A stretch of 64,000 nt of DNA from Verrucomicrobiota bacterium (GTDB lineage Bacteria > Verrucomicrobiota > Lentisphaeria > JABSQK01 > JAJFLO01). Each line of letters opens with the position of its first letter. Within the stretch, counting starts at the first letter, position 1. Below the pieces are notes generated by a model. The model searched no databases. It was not told where the DNA came from and was given only the letters and a program-made list of their open reading frames with translations. Below, piece by piece: positions 34,274 to 42,717 of the stretch. A program made the translations under genes and the position numbers. The stretch spans positions 1 to 64,000 of the forward strand of contig JAJFLQ010000061.1 of the NCBI GenBank assembly GCA_021772615.1, in the 5' to 3' direction.

Positions 34274-35155
34274 ATGGAAATTTTTGGTTCCGTATACCGG
34301 TACATCGTGGATTTGGGCGGGTTGACTGACGAAAAAGGAGACGGTCGACCGAATGCCGCGGCGATCGTCCCGCTTGATCACGCCGCCGACAGCCCCGCGC
34401 GTCGGTGGTGTCTCGATGAATTTGCGAGGATTCGTGAAGATCTTTCGATGTTGGCGGCGACCATAGACGCAGCCTCCAATCCGACAATAGCGGACACGCA
34501 ATTTGCGGAGTGCCGGGAGCGTCTTGCAGCGTTGCAGCAGCGTGTTGCGGCTACACCGGCTACAGACCAGAGCGTGATAGGGGACGTGGTCAGTGAAGAG
34601 CAGATCACCATGTATCGGACCATCCTTGAGCGCATCGAAGCAGCGGTTAAGGCCGGCAGCGTCGCAGGCTGCTCCGATGTTGCCGCGGCAGACGATGTGG
34701 TCGGCGTGGCTGAAGTGCCGTTGCGCGACGAGATCTACAGGCCGCGTTATATCTACGCCGACATACTGATCGCACTTGCCCAGATAGACGGAAAAGTAGA
34801 AGATGGCGAACGCGAATTGCTCAACGGCATATTTGAAAAAATGGAATTGGATGCCGGCGTAGTGGACCGGATGTGGCGTGCGCCGCGGTCACTGGATGTA
34901 ATCGAGGCGATCCTTGGCTCCGTTACAGATTTAACATTCAAATGTTGTCTGTTGAAGGATTGCTACCTCGTGGCGTACGCGGATAGCAATATCGCTGCAG
35001 AAGAAAAGAAGTTCATAAAGCACATTTGTTCGGTGATCAGGTTGGGATGTCACCTGGAAACGGCGATACACAATTGGTCGAAGATGGCGATCGAGCAAAA
35101 CCGCCTGGCGGAGAAGTTGTTCGGTATGGATCTGTCACCGGAACAGCCGGGATAA
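34274..35155 (+). CDS. TerB-like domain protein
   Basis: About 293 residues from ATG 34274. The frame is open back to an ATG at 34103 with AAGAGG close by, but the extra 57 residues look non-coding. The C-terminal half (ADILIALAQIDGKVEDGERELL, then CYLVAYADSNIAAEEKKFI) carries the acidic DGxxxxxE repeats of the TerB/tellurite-resistance fold. The N-terminal half has helical, alanine-rich sequence that may form a coiled coil (about 50-110). TerB-like domains appear in many settings, so no specific role is claimed. It stands between a histidine kinase and a tRNA gene. Confidence 0.65.
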   Translation: MEIFGSVYRYIVDLGGLTDEKGDGRPNAAAIVPLDHAADSPARRWCLDEFARIREDLSMLAATIDAASNPTIADTQFAECRERLAALQQRVAATPATDQSVIGDVVSEEQITMYRTILERIEAAVKAGSVAGCSDVAAADDVVGVAEVPLRDEIYRPRYIYADILIALAQIDGKVEDGERELLNGIFEKMELDAGVVDRMWRAPRSLDVIEAILGSVTDLTFKCCLLKDCYLVAYADSNIAAEEKKFIKHICSVIRLGCHLETAIHNWSKMAIEQNRLAEKLFGMDLSPEQPG

Positions 35156-35159
35156 TGTA

Positions 35160-35172
35160 AGCCTGGCAGGCT
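35160..35172. terminator. short hairpin AGCCTG-G-CAGGCT after the TerB-like gene
   Basis: A perfect 13-base dyad five bases past the stop of the plus-strand gene and downstream of the minus-strand tRNA. On the tRNA side a T-run (complement of AAAAAG at 35190-35195) precedes rather than follows it, and there is no T-run on the plus side, so efficiency as an intrinsic terminator is doubtful. Confidence 0.35.
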
Positions 35173-35195
35173 GCTGGAAGATCCGGAGGAAAAAG

Positions 35196-35268
35196 TACAC
35201 CCGCTCGGACTCGAACCGAGGACCCAGTGATTAAGAGTCACTTGCTCTACCAACTGAGCTACGGGTGT
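35196..35268 (-). tRNA. tRNA-Lys (anticodon CTT)
   Basis: 73 bases. Acceptor arms ACACCCG and CGGGTGT with discriminator A; D-arm GCTC..AGTTGGTAGAGC; anticodon arm AGTGA-CTCTTAA-TCACT; T-arm with GGTTCGAGTCC. The anticodon CTT reads AAG. CCA is not encoded. A T-run lies just after the 3' end. All stems pair by eye. Confidence 0.95.
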
Positions 35269-35512
35269 AAATGGTACGCGGAACGCGTCGCCGTTCAATC
35301 GTTGGCCGCGCATGGGCAGCATGAATTCATCGACTGTCCGGACAATAATATCTGCTATCAACCGGATTTCAACTGTAGTTATGACACGGCTTCCGGCTCG
35401 TACCGACCGCATTGCGCATCGTTTCCGGACAATCAGCGTCTGCTGTTTTCGCCGTCGTCGCAGAATACGGAATGCGCGAGCCTGGGCCGTGCGTCTGGAA
35501 TCGACAGCTATT

Positions 35513-37138
35513 ATGACGATACAATGTTTTCTTCGATGCCTCTCTGTGTGCGTGTTGGTAAGTTGTTCGACGTCATTTCGCACGTTGGCAGCCGACTGGA
35601 AGTCGGCCCTGATGCCTGCCACGGATGCATGGAAAGATACGCCGCAGATATTCACCTTCAACAATGGCGCCGAGCCTGAAAGTATCGATCCTGCCCTGAT
35701 TACCGGTGTTCCGGAAAGCCGTATTGTGAACGAGCTTTTCGAAGGCCTCGTCACGCTCGACCCGAAAACGCTCGAACCGCGGCCAGGCGTAGCCGATCGT
35801 TGGGAGATAAGCGACGACGGTCTGGTGTACCGCTTTCACATTCGTGATGCGGCCAGATGGAGCAACGGATCGCCGGTCACGGCCATGGATTTTTATCGCT
35901 CGTGGAAACGTGTTCTGACGCCATCGACCGGTGCAGCATATGTGTATCAGCTATATGCAGTGAAGGGGGCTGCAGCCTACAGCCGTGGCGAAATCTCATC
36001 GTTCGACGAGGTCGGTATATCCGTGCCCGATCGGGCGACACTTCGAGTTGAATTGGCGGCGCCGTGTACATACTTCCTGGATCTCGTCGCGTTTCATACC
36101 CTCATGCCCGTCCCAGTCGATGCGATCAACGCACACGGTGATCAGTGGGTGCATCCGACGCACTTTGTCGGCAACGGACCGTACGTACTGAAATCGTGGG
36201 AGCCCAGGCAGAAGATCGAGTTGGTGCCTAACGATGATTATTGGGATCGCAGTACCTGCAAACTCGAACGCGTCGTGGTCCTTCCTTATGACGACGTCGA
36301 CACGTCGTACAAGCTTTTTCTTCAAGGGAAGATTCACTGGCTTCCGGCAATCCCGATCGCGCGAATCCACGAGGTCCAGCGGAACCCCGACTACTATGCG
36401 ATGCCATATCTCGGCACGTATTTCTACCGTTTGAATGTCAATCGTCCGCCGTTCGACGATGTCAGGGTGCGAAAAGCGTTTTCAATGGCGTTGAATCGCG
36501 AATCAATTACCCGGCACGTCTTAAAAGGAGGACAGCAGCCGGCATCGTGGTTTTGCCCGCCAGTCGCCGGTTATGAACCGGTGAAGGGGCTGCAATACGA
36601 CCCGGAAGGCGCGCGCCGATTGCTGCGTGATGCCGGTGTCGATGTTGAGTCTGGAAATACACTGCGTGTTGAACTCCTCTATAATACCAGCGAAGCGCAT
36701 AAGAAGGTAGCCGAGGCTGTGGCTGCACAATGGAAGAAAAACCTCAACGTCACCGTTGCGTTGCGCAATTCGGAATGGAAGGTTCTGTTGGGCGACATGA
36801 GTAATCTGAATTATCAGATTGTGCGTTCAAGTTGGGTCGGTGACTATGGCGATCCGAATACATTTTTCGACATGTGGATCACTGGCGGCGGCAACAATCG
36901 AACCGGCTGGTCCAATGCGCGATACGATGCGCTCCTTGCACAGGCAGCGGCTGAGCGCGATAAAGCGCGCCGAAATCTTCTGTTCCAGGAGATGGAGCGC
37001 ATTCTCGTCGAGGAGGAGTTGCCAATCATTCCACTGTATATCTATGTGAACCAGGGGCTACTGGATGAGGCCGTGTGCGGTTGGTTCGAGAACGTTCGCG
37101 ATTATCATCCGCTCAAGTATATCTGGCTCGAGGAATAA
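35513..37138 (+). CDS. oppA: oligopeptide ABC transporter, substrate-binding protein
   Basis: A 541-residue SBP_bac_5 protein. ATG 35513 is chosen because it opens a signal peptide (MTIQCFLRCLSVCVLVSC, then TLAAD); the frame is open back to 35312. Family landmarks: FNNGAEPESIDPALI, RIVNELFEGLV, LEPRPGVADRWEISDDG, WSNGSPVTAMDF, VGNGPYVLKSW, and MALNRESI. It binds peptides in the periplasm and hands them to the permeases encoded next. OppA homologues can also take up murein tripeptides. Only six bases separate it from oppB. Confidence 0.9.
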   Translation: MTIQCFLRCLSVCVLVSCSTSFRTLAADWKSALMPATDAWKDTPQIFTFNNGAEPESIDPALITGVPESRIVNELFEGLVTLDPKTLEPRPGVADRWEISDDGLVYRFHIRDAARWSNGSPVTAMDFYRSWKRVLTPSTGAAYVYQLYAVKGAAAYSRGEISSFDEVGISVPDRATLRVELAAPCTYFLDLVAFHTLMPVPVDAINAHGDQWVHPTHFVGNGPYVLKSWEPRQKIELVPNDDYWDRSTCKLERVVVLPYDDVDTSYKLFLQGKIHWLPAIPIARIHEVQRNPDYYAMPYLGTYFYRLNVNRPPFDDVRVRKAFSMALNRESITRHVLKGGQQPASWFCPPVAGYEPVKGLQYDPEGARRLLRDAGVDVESGNTLRVELLYNTSEAHKKVAEAVAAQWKKNLNVTVALRNSEWKVLLGDMSNLNYQIVRSSWVGDYGDPNTFFDMWITGGGNNRTGWSNARYDALLAQAAAERDKARRNLLFQEMERILVEEELPIIPLYIYVNQGLLDEAVCGWFENVRDYHPLKYIWLEE

Positions 37139-37144
37139 CGCATT

Positions 37145-38077
37145 TTGCCCGGTTACGTTGTATCCCGATTGCTCCAGGCGCCGGTGGTGCTGTTTGTTCT
37201 CGTCACGATTACGTTTTTCATGGTCCGACTCGCGCCCGGCGGGCCGTTTGCCAGCGAGCGTCGGCTGGATCCGGTGATTGAGAAGGCCCTGCACGAAAAG
37301 TTTCATCTGGACAAACCCCTACCCGAGCAATACGGGTACTTTCTGGCCGACCTGTTAAAGGGCGATCTTGGGCCCTCGTTCAAACACCGGAATCAGTCGG
37401 TAAATCAAATTATTGCCGCGACCCTGCCGCAATCCATCGTCCTCGGCGGCATCGCCATCACAGTGGCGCTGAGCATCGGGCTGGCGGCGGGCGTTGTCTC
37501 CGCACTGAAGCACAATACCTCGTGGGACTACACCGCCATGACCGCCGCCGTTGTCGGTATCAGCCTACCGACATTTGTAATCGGGCCGCTGCTGCAATTG
37601 CAGTTTGCCGTTTACTGGACGTGGCTGCCTCTGGCAGGTTATGAAGGAATGGGCAGGCCGTCATATCTCGTTCTGCCCGCAGTGACGCTTGGCCTGCCGT
37701 TCGCGGCACGAATTGCCCGTCTGATGCGCGCCGGCATGCTCGACGTATTGCAACAGGATTTCGTCCGGACAGCGCGGGCCAGAGGCATGCCTGAATACAT
37801 CGTCGTCTTCCGTCATGCCTTCCGGGGCGGTATTCTGCCAGTCGTGAGTTATCTTGGCCCGGCTTTTACTCAGATTTTGACCGGATCGCTGGTTGTCGAG
37901 AAGATTTTTCAGATTCCCGGGCTCGGGCGGGAATTTGTCGAAGCAGCATTGAATCGGGATTACACCCTGGTCATGGGAACGGTCATTGTCTATGGCGTTT
38001 TTGTTGTCGGATTCAATCTGGCAGCGGATATCGCTTATGGTATTCTGGATCCACGTGTGCAATACGAGGGTGCGTAG
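37145..38077 (+). CDS. oppB: oligopeptide ABC transporter permease, OppB type
   Basis: A 310-residue inner-membrane permease with about six helices. MPGYVVSRLLQAPVVLFVLVT at the start, FHLDKPLPEQYGYFLADLLKGDLGPSF in the first periplasmic loop and the EAA loop (YIVVFRHAFRGGILPVVSY) that contacts the ATPase are as in OppB/DppB. The start codon is TTG at 37145. It abuts oppC directly. Confidence 0.92.
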   Translation: MPGYVVSRLLQAPVVLFVLVTITFFMVRLAPGGPFASERRLDPVIEKALHEKFHLDKPLPEQYGYFLADLLKGDLGPSFKHRNQSVNQIIAATLPQSIVLGGIAITVALSIGLAAGVVSALKHNTSWDYTAMTAAVVGISLPTFVIGPLLQLQFAVYWTWLPLAGYEGMGRPSYLVLPAVTLGLPFAARIARLMRAGMLDVLQQDFVRTARARGMPEYIVVFRHAFRGGILPVVSYLGPAFTQILTGSLVVEKIFQIPGLGREFVEAALNRDYTLVMGTVIVYGVFVVGFNLAADIAYGILDPRVQYEGA

Positions 38078-39505
38078 ATGACAGGCCATCAAACGACTCC
38101 TGCGCACGATAGCGGTATCGGCAAGGGCACTTCAGTAACGCCGGTTAAAGGCATGTCATTGATGCAGGTGTCGATTCGGGTATTTATGCGCAATCGATTG
38201 GCGACAACCGGTCTCGTATTGGTCGTCGCTATCGTACTGGCGGTTGTCGTCGGTCCCTGGTTTTGTCGTCACGACCCCACGATATTACACCCCTGGATCG
38301 GGGCCCGTCCGCCTGGGTTCACGCACCCGGCGTGTCACAGCGAAAATACCTTTCAAGTCGGAGGCCGGGCTGATCTGCCGGCGGCGCTAGAGGATACGTC
38401 GGCGTTGAGGATCACCGCAGAGACAAGCACCTATGAGACTGTACGAATTGCCCTGCGCCGTGGGCGCGTAAAGCGCATTTCACGTCTTGACGGCGCTGTG
38501 GCCCTCGAATCGTTCTCGCTCGATTCCGAGTCGATGCAGGCGTATGAACTGTTGGAGAACGGTGAACTCGGCAGGCAGTTTTCGAAAACAACGATTCAAT
38601 CCGGCGATGAACCGCCGCCCGGAATGTTCGCACCAGGCCAGCGCGTGATGATGATTCAGATCGAATCGCCCGGCGCAGCAGTGATATATGATATTCAGCT
38701 CGCGCACGGAACGGTTGCCGCGATCACTGCAGACGGCGAAAGCCGTGATCATGTGAGGATCGCGGGTGCGCGTATTCAGGAGATCTCCGCCGACGGCACG
38801 CTACTGCAGCAGCGCTACCTGCTGGGCACGGACGAGCTTGGTCGGGATCTGCTCAGCCGCGTGCTCTATGGCGGCAGGATATCGTTACTCATCGGAATTG
38901 TAGCAACGCTTGTAAGTCTCATAATAGGTGTATGTTATGGTGCTGTATCCGGTTATGTCGGCGGTCACGTTGATCGGCAGATGATGAATATCGTCGATAT
39001 CCTGTATGCGATTCCATTCATGTTTCTGGTTATCATACTGTTGGTTTTATTTGGTCGGAATATTGTCATATTGTTTGTTGCGCTTGGCGCCGTGCAGTGG
39101 TTGACAATGGCTCGTATTGTCCGCGGCCAGGTGCTCACACTCAAGCAGATGGCATTTATCGAGGCGGCGCGAATGAGCGGCGCCGGTCACTGGCGTATTA
39201 TATTGCGGTATCTCATCCCCAATGCAGCCGGCCCCATTGTTATATACGCCACACTGACCGTGCCCCTGGTTATCCTGGAGGAAAGTTTTCTGGCATTCAT
39301 CGGCCTGAACGTTCAGTTTCAGGGAAAGAATCTCGATTCCTGGGGATCTCTGATTCAGCAGGGGATGATCGCCGTCGGTATGGATGGGAGCCGCGCGTGG
39401 CTCTTGATTGTGCCCGCCGTGGTCATGGCGCTGGCATTATTCGGGCTGAATTGTCTGGGAGACGGGTTGCGGGATAGCCTGGATCCCCGAACAAGGAATC
39501 TGTAA
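38078..39505 (+). CDS. oppC: oligopeptide ABC transporter permease, OppC type, with long periplasmic insert
   Basis: A 475-residue permease; OppC is usually near 300. The extra length is a roughly 190-residue hydrophilic segment (about 70-260) between the first and second helices, ending at the conserved LGTDELGRDLLSRVLYGGRISL. The EAA loop (FIEAARMSGAGHWRIILRYLIPN) and the final LGDGLRDSLDPR are normal. Long OppC proteins occur in several Gram-negative groups. The operon has no oppD or oppF: the next genes are lipid and glycan enzymes, so the ATPases must be encoded elsewhere. Confidence 0.9.
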   Translation: MTGHQTTPAHDSGIGKGTSVTPVKGMSLMQVSIRVFMRNRLATTGLVLVVAIVLAVVVGPWFCRHDPTILHPWIGARPPGFTHPACHSENTFQVGGRADLPAALEDTSALRITAETSTYETVRIALRRGRVKRISRLDGAVALESFSLDSESMQAYELLENGELGRQFSKTTIQSGDEPPPGMFAPGQRVMMIQIESPGAAVIYDIQLAHGTVAAITADGESRDHVRIAGARIQEISADGTLLQQRYLLGTDELGRDLLSRVLYGGRISLLIGIVATLVSLIIGVCYGAVSGYVGGHVDRQMMNIVDILYAIPFMFLVIILLVLFGRNIVILFVALGAVQWLTMARIVRGQVLTLKQMAFIEAARMSGAGHWRIILRYLIPNAAGPIVIYATLTVPLVILEESFLAFIGLNVQFQGKNLDSWGSLIQQGMIAVGMDGSRAWLLIVPAVVMALALFGLNCLGDGLRDSLDPRTRNL

Positions 39506-40365
39506 TGCCCGGCGATACTCCCAAAGACAGAGGGTTGCGGGCGCGGGTGCGGACATTTCGCATGAAATGCATGGACCCCGATGAAAATTCGGCGACACAA
39601 CGCCGTGACATCGCAGCGCTTGAGCGTTCGGTGTTGTCCCGGCGCCTCTCGATCTGGATCACATATTGTCTTCGCAATACGCCGGTGTCGCCAAATCAGG
39701 TGACGGTGTGTTGGGTGCTGTTGGGCGTAGCCGGCGCATCGATGCTGGCCGTGAACACATTTTCGGTATCCGTCGCGGCCGTGGTTGTCTTATATATAGC
39801 GTGGTTGCTTGACAACGTTGACGGCGAGTTGGCCCGGTTCAGAAAGCAGTTCTCAACCATCGGCAATTTCGTTGACATGGTCGGTCACCAACTCGTGTTT
39901 CCGTTGATCTTTGGCGCGCTTACCGTAGCACTCGTTTCCGATGGCGCTGGTCCCGTGTGGATCATGATGGGTATTTCCGCGACTGTATTTACCTCCCCGG
40001 TGACAAAGATGGGCGAACAGGTGATGCTGATTCATGCTCTGGCTCTAATCGCAGCCTATCGCCGCGGAGTAGTGCCTGGGGCTGTGCCTGTGCCTGTGCC
40101 CGAGGACTCCCGCCCGGTTGCGCGGCCGACGCTGAGCAGCCTGTTACAGGACGGTATCGGGGTGGTCTTTACTCATACCGGTATCCTCTACCTGCTGATA
40201 CTCGCGGTGCTGTGCGATGCGCGCTATGGATTTGTGGCTCTGTACGGTATCGGTATGCCGGCGATTATCCTGCCTAAGCTCGTGCTGAAGGTGCGTGCAA
40301 TCGGAGCTGTCGCCGGCGATCCGTCGGAACTGGAACAACGGATAGAGGCAAGAACCTTGCAGTAA
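39505..40365 (+). CDS. CDP-alcohol phosphatidyltransferase-family membrane enzyme
   Basis: A 286-residue integral membrane enzyme that should join an alcohol to a phosphate from a CDP-activated substrate. The family signature is D-x2-DG-x2-AR-x8-G-x3-D-x3-D. Here it reads D103NVDG107ELA110R, G120, D124 and then His128 where the last Asp (the proposed catalytic base) normally stands. The rest looks intact with about six helices, one of them just before the motif (VAAVVVLYIAWLL). Its ATG overlaps the oppC stop by one base and AAGGA is 7 nt upstream, so it is part of the same transcript. The substrate is unknown. Confidence 0.85.
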   Translation: MPGDTPKDRGLRARVRTFRMKCMDPDENSATQRRDIAALERSVLSRRLSIWITYCLRNTPVSPNQVTVCWVLLGVAGASMLAVNTFSVSVAAVVVLYIAWLLDNVDGELARFRKQFSTIGNFVDMVGHQLVFPLIFGALTVALVSDGAGPVWIMMGISATVFTSPVTKMGEQVMLIHALALIAAYRRGVVPGAVPVPVPEDSRPVARPTLSSLLQDGIGVVFTHTGILYLLILAVLCDARYGFVALYGIGMPAIILPKLVLKVRAIGAVAGDPSELEQRIEARTLQ

Positions 40366-40369
40366 CGTT

Positions 40370-41425
40370 ATGTATGCGCGGCTTCCAGATATCGACTATG
40401 CACTTGCCCGGTTGCCGCAGGCGACGCCGAATACCGGCCCACCATTCACGTTCGCCTATGCGCGGACGGCACTGAAATATGGGCTGGGCATGCTCCGACT
40501 CGGCCACGGCGATAAGGTCCTTGTCCCGGAGTTTATCTGCGAGACGCTGATTCACCCGATGACACAGGTGGGCGTGGCGCCAGTGTACTTTCCGGTTTCG
40601 AGCACCTTCGAGCCGGAATGGGATGCGATCGAAACGCTGGTAACGGATGCGGTCAAGGCGATCGTATTGGTTCACTACTTCGGATGTCCGCAGGACGTTT
40701 CCGCATACCGGCGTGTCTGCGACCGATATCACCTGAAGTTGATCGAGGACAACGCACACGGATTCGGTATGGTCATCGATGGTACGCAGGGCGGCTGTGC
40801 CGGCGATATTGGGCTGGTGTCGTTGCGCAAGACCCTGCCGATTCCGAATGGGGCCATACTGCACGTCGCGGCCGCATCCGCGGCCGAAGATATTCCGGCG
40901 CTTCCGGCCCAGCCTGTGCATGTGCGATGGAAAGCGACGCGTCGCCGGGTCGCACGTAAAATGGCACGACATGCACCGCGCCTGACGCAACCCGATTACA
41001 CGTCGCAGGCGGCGTTTAGGGAAGCCCCCATGCCGGATTGGTCGATGCATCAGGCGACCTGGGACTACTGCTGTACTGTCGATCCCGCCCATGTCGCAGA
41101 GGTGCGTCGCTGCATTTATGCCGTCTGGGACACATTTGTACGGGAATGCGGTCTCGAGCCGGCGTGGACTGGGATTCCGAATAACGCAGCACCGCTGGTT
41201 CTGCCCGCATACGCCGGGAATATTTCGCAGCGAAATCGCTGGTTTCACTGGGGCATGCGGCACGGGGTCGATGTGCATTCGTGGCCGACGTTTCCAGAGA
41301 GTCACACCGGTGCGCACCCGCATGCGATGGAGCTGTGGGAACGCCTGCTTTGTTTCCCGATCCATCAGGAAATGGATGGTTGTGCATTGCGGCGGTTTCT
41401 TGATTCGCGACGCGAGTGTCTGTGA
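40370..41425 (+). CDS. DegT-like PLP-dependent enzyme
   Basis: A 351-residue fold type I PLP enzyme of the DegT/DnrJ group. Recognisable parts are FTFAYARTALKYGLGML (phosphate loop region), VLVPEFICETLIHP, IVLVHYFGCPQD, LIEDNAHGFG (Asp for the pyridine nitrogen) and SLRKTLPIPNGAIL with the lysine for the Schiff base. The second half diverges from typical sugar aminotransferases. Four bases follow the CDP-alcohol transferase stop. It likely makes or consumes an amino-sugar or amino-acid nucleotide in the same pathway; aminotransferase or dehydrase are both possible. Confidence 0.8.
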   Translation: MYARLPDIDYALARLPQATPNTGPPFTFAYARTALKYGLGMLRLGHGDKVLVPEFICETLIHPMTQVGVAPVYFPVSSTFEPEWDAIETLVTDAVKAIVLVHYFGCPQDVSAYRRVCDRYHLKLIEDNAHGFGMVIDGTQGGCAGDIGLVSLRKTLPIPNGAILHVAAASAAEDIPALPAQPVHVRWKATRRRVARKMARHAPRLTQPDYTSQAAFREAPMPDWSMHQATWDYCCTVDPAHVAEVRRCIYAVWDTFVRECGLEPAWTGIPNNAAPLVLPAYAGNISQRNRWFHWGMRHGVDVHSWPTFPESHTGAHPHAMELWERLLCFPIHQEMDGCALRRFLDSRRECL

Positions 41426-41568
41426 TCTTCGTGCCCGCTGCAATGCGGGTACACTCCGACAGCAATCACGTAGAGGTCTGAGTCGACCAACATGGGGTAA
41501 CCTCCATTCCTGGCCGGATGCCGTAACTCCGGGTTGCGTTCCGGTTCGACGGCCGGATAGTATCTGCC

Positions 41569-42702
41569 ATGGGTACGGTGACCAAAGTATACGACAGCTT
41601 CGACGATGTGGAAGACCAGTGGTTGCAAGCGCAGGCCGGCGGCAGCTGTTACGGCTTTCAATGCCTGGATTGGCTAAAAACGTGGTATAATCATATTGGG
41701 CAGTACTTGAACGTACGGCCTGTATTCGTCGTGACTACCGACGACAGGAACAGACCGTGGATGCTCAGTCCGTTCAGCATCAGAACGGTTAATGGCAGTA
41801 GGGTTTTGAGTTGGCTGGGAGGCGACGAGACCGATTTCCATGCGCCGCTTCTCGGACCGGCGTATGATCACGATTGCGATGCGGCGGCGTTCCAGGTGCT
41901 ATGGCGTCAGACGATCAGGCTGCTTCCGCGTGTCGACGTGGTGCATTTTGATAAACAGCCGGAATGCATAGGCGACTTCGCGAACCCGTTCATGCATCTT
42001 CCAGTTCGCCACCATGCCATGAACCACACCGTCGCGCTGGCGGAGCCATGGATGGTTTTTCGGGATCGCCGTCTGCCGGCAAAAGCCCGGGCGGACTCGC
42101 GTCGCCGGAGGAGGCGACTGGAGGAAAAGGGAGCCGTTTCGTTTCGTATCGCTGCCTCCGCGGCAGAGGCCGATACGATTACGGCGACCATGATACGTCA
42201 GAAAAGCAGGCGCTATATACAAACCGGTGTCCTCGATATGTTTACAGTTTCGCCGTTTCGCCGATTCTACCGCTCGCTTGCAGAGCAATACGCCGCTTCG
42301 GGCCGAATACACGTATCCGCGTTGTATTGTGGAAACGATATGGTGGCGACGCATTGGGGCATGGTGCATCGCGATCGGTTCTATCACATCATGCCGGCTT
42401 ACGACGCCGACGGCTACGGAAGATTCGCGCCGGGGCGCTTGCTGCTGGAACAGCTCATGGAATGGTGCTGCAACAAGGGACTTCGGGTTTTCGATTTTAC
42501 CGTCGGCGATGAAGGCTACAAACGGCTATGGTGCGATACCACGTACCCGCTATACGAGTATATCGAAGCAGTGCGGGATCGTGGCCGACTCTATGTGCTG
42601 CGGAACGATGTTGTCAACAAGATACGCGAGGCGCCTGCGTTGCACCGTGTGATAACCCGTCTGCGCAACAAACGGGCGCAAAATACCCGTCGCGACGGGT
42701 AG
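41569..42702 (+). CDS. FemAB/BioF2-like GNAT acyltransferase
   Basis: A 377-residue protein of the Acetyltransf_6 (CelD/BioF2) group, a double-GNAT fold. The start (DVEDQWLQAQAGGSCYGFQCLDWLKTWY reading from about residue 13) is the typical opening of CelD-type proteins, and the second GNAT half runs from RIAASAAEADTITATM to FDFTVGDEGYKRLW, a strongly conserved block in the family. Such enzymes acylate or add amino acids in exopolysaccharide, including PEP-CTERM/exosortase-linked, loci. The stop lies in a 16-base palindrome and faces a convergent hydrolase gene. Confidence 0.83.
   Translation: MGTVTKVYDSFDDVEDQWLQAQAGGSCYGFQCLDWLKTWYNHIGQYLNVRPVFVVTTDDRNRPWMLSPFSIRTVNGSRVLSWLGGDETDFHAPLLGPAYDHDCDAAAFQVLWRQTIRLLPRVDVVHFDKQPECIGDFANPFMHLPVRHHAMNHTVALAEPWMVFRDRRLPAKARADSRRRRRRLEEKGAVSFRIAASAAEADTITATMIRQKSRRYIQTGVLDMFTVSPFRRFYRSLAEQYAASGRIHVSALYCGNDMVATHWGMVHRDRFYHIMPAYDADGYGRFAPGRLLLEQLMEWCCNKGLRVFDFTVGDEGYKRLWCDTTYPLYEYIEAVRDRGRLYVLRNDVVNKIREAPALHRVITRLRNKRAQNTRRDG
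42685..42700. terminator. palindrome ACCCGTCGCGACGGGT between convergent genes
   Basis: A perfect 16-base dyad overlapping the last codons of the acyltransferase gene and 17 bases from the end of the convergent hydrolase gene. No T-run is present, so a terminator role for both strands is a guess from position. Confidence 0.35.
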
Positions 42703-42717
42703 GCACTGTCGGTCCCG

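Noticed and set aside
35269..35300. promoter TTGAAC-16-TACCAT for tRNA-Lys
   Set aside because: The -10 box would end two bases from the mature 5' end, putting the start inside the tRNA.
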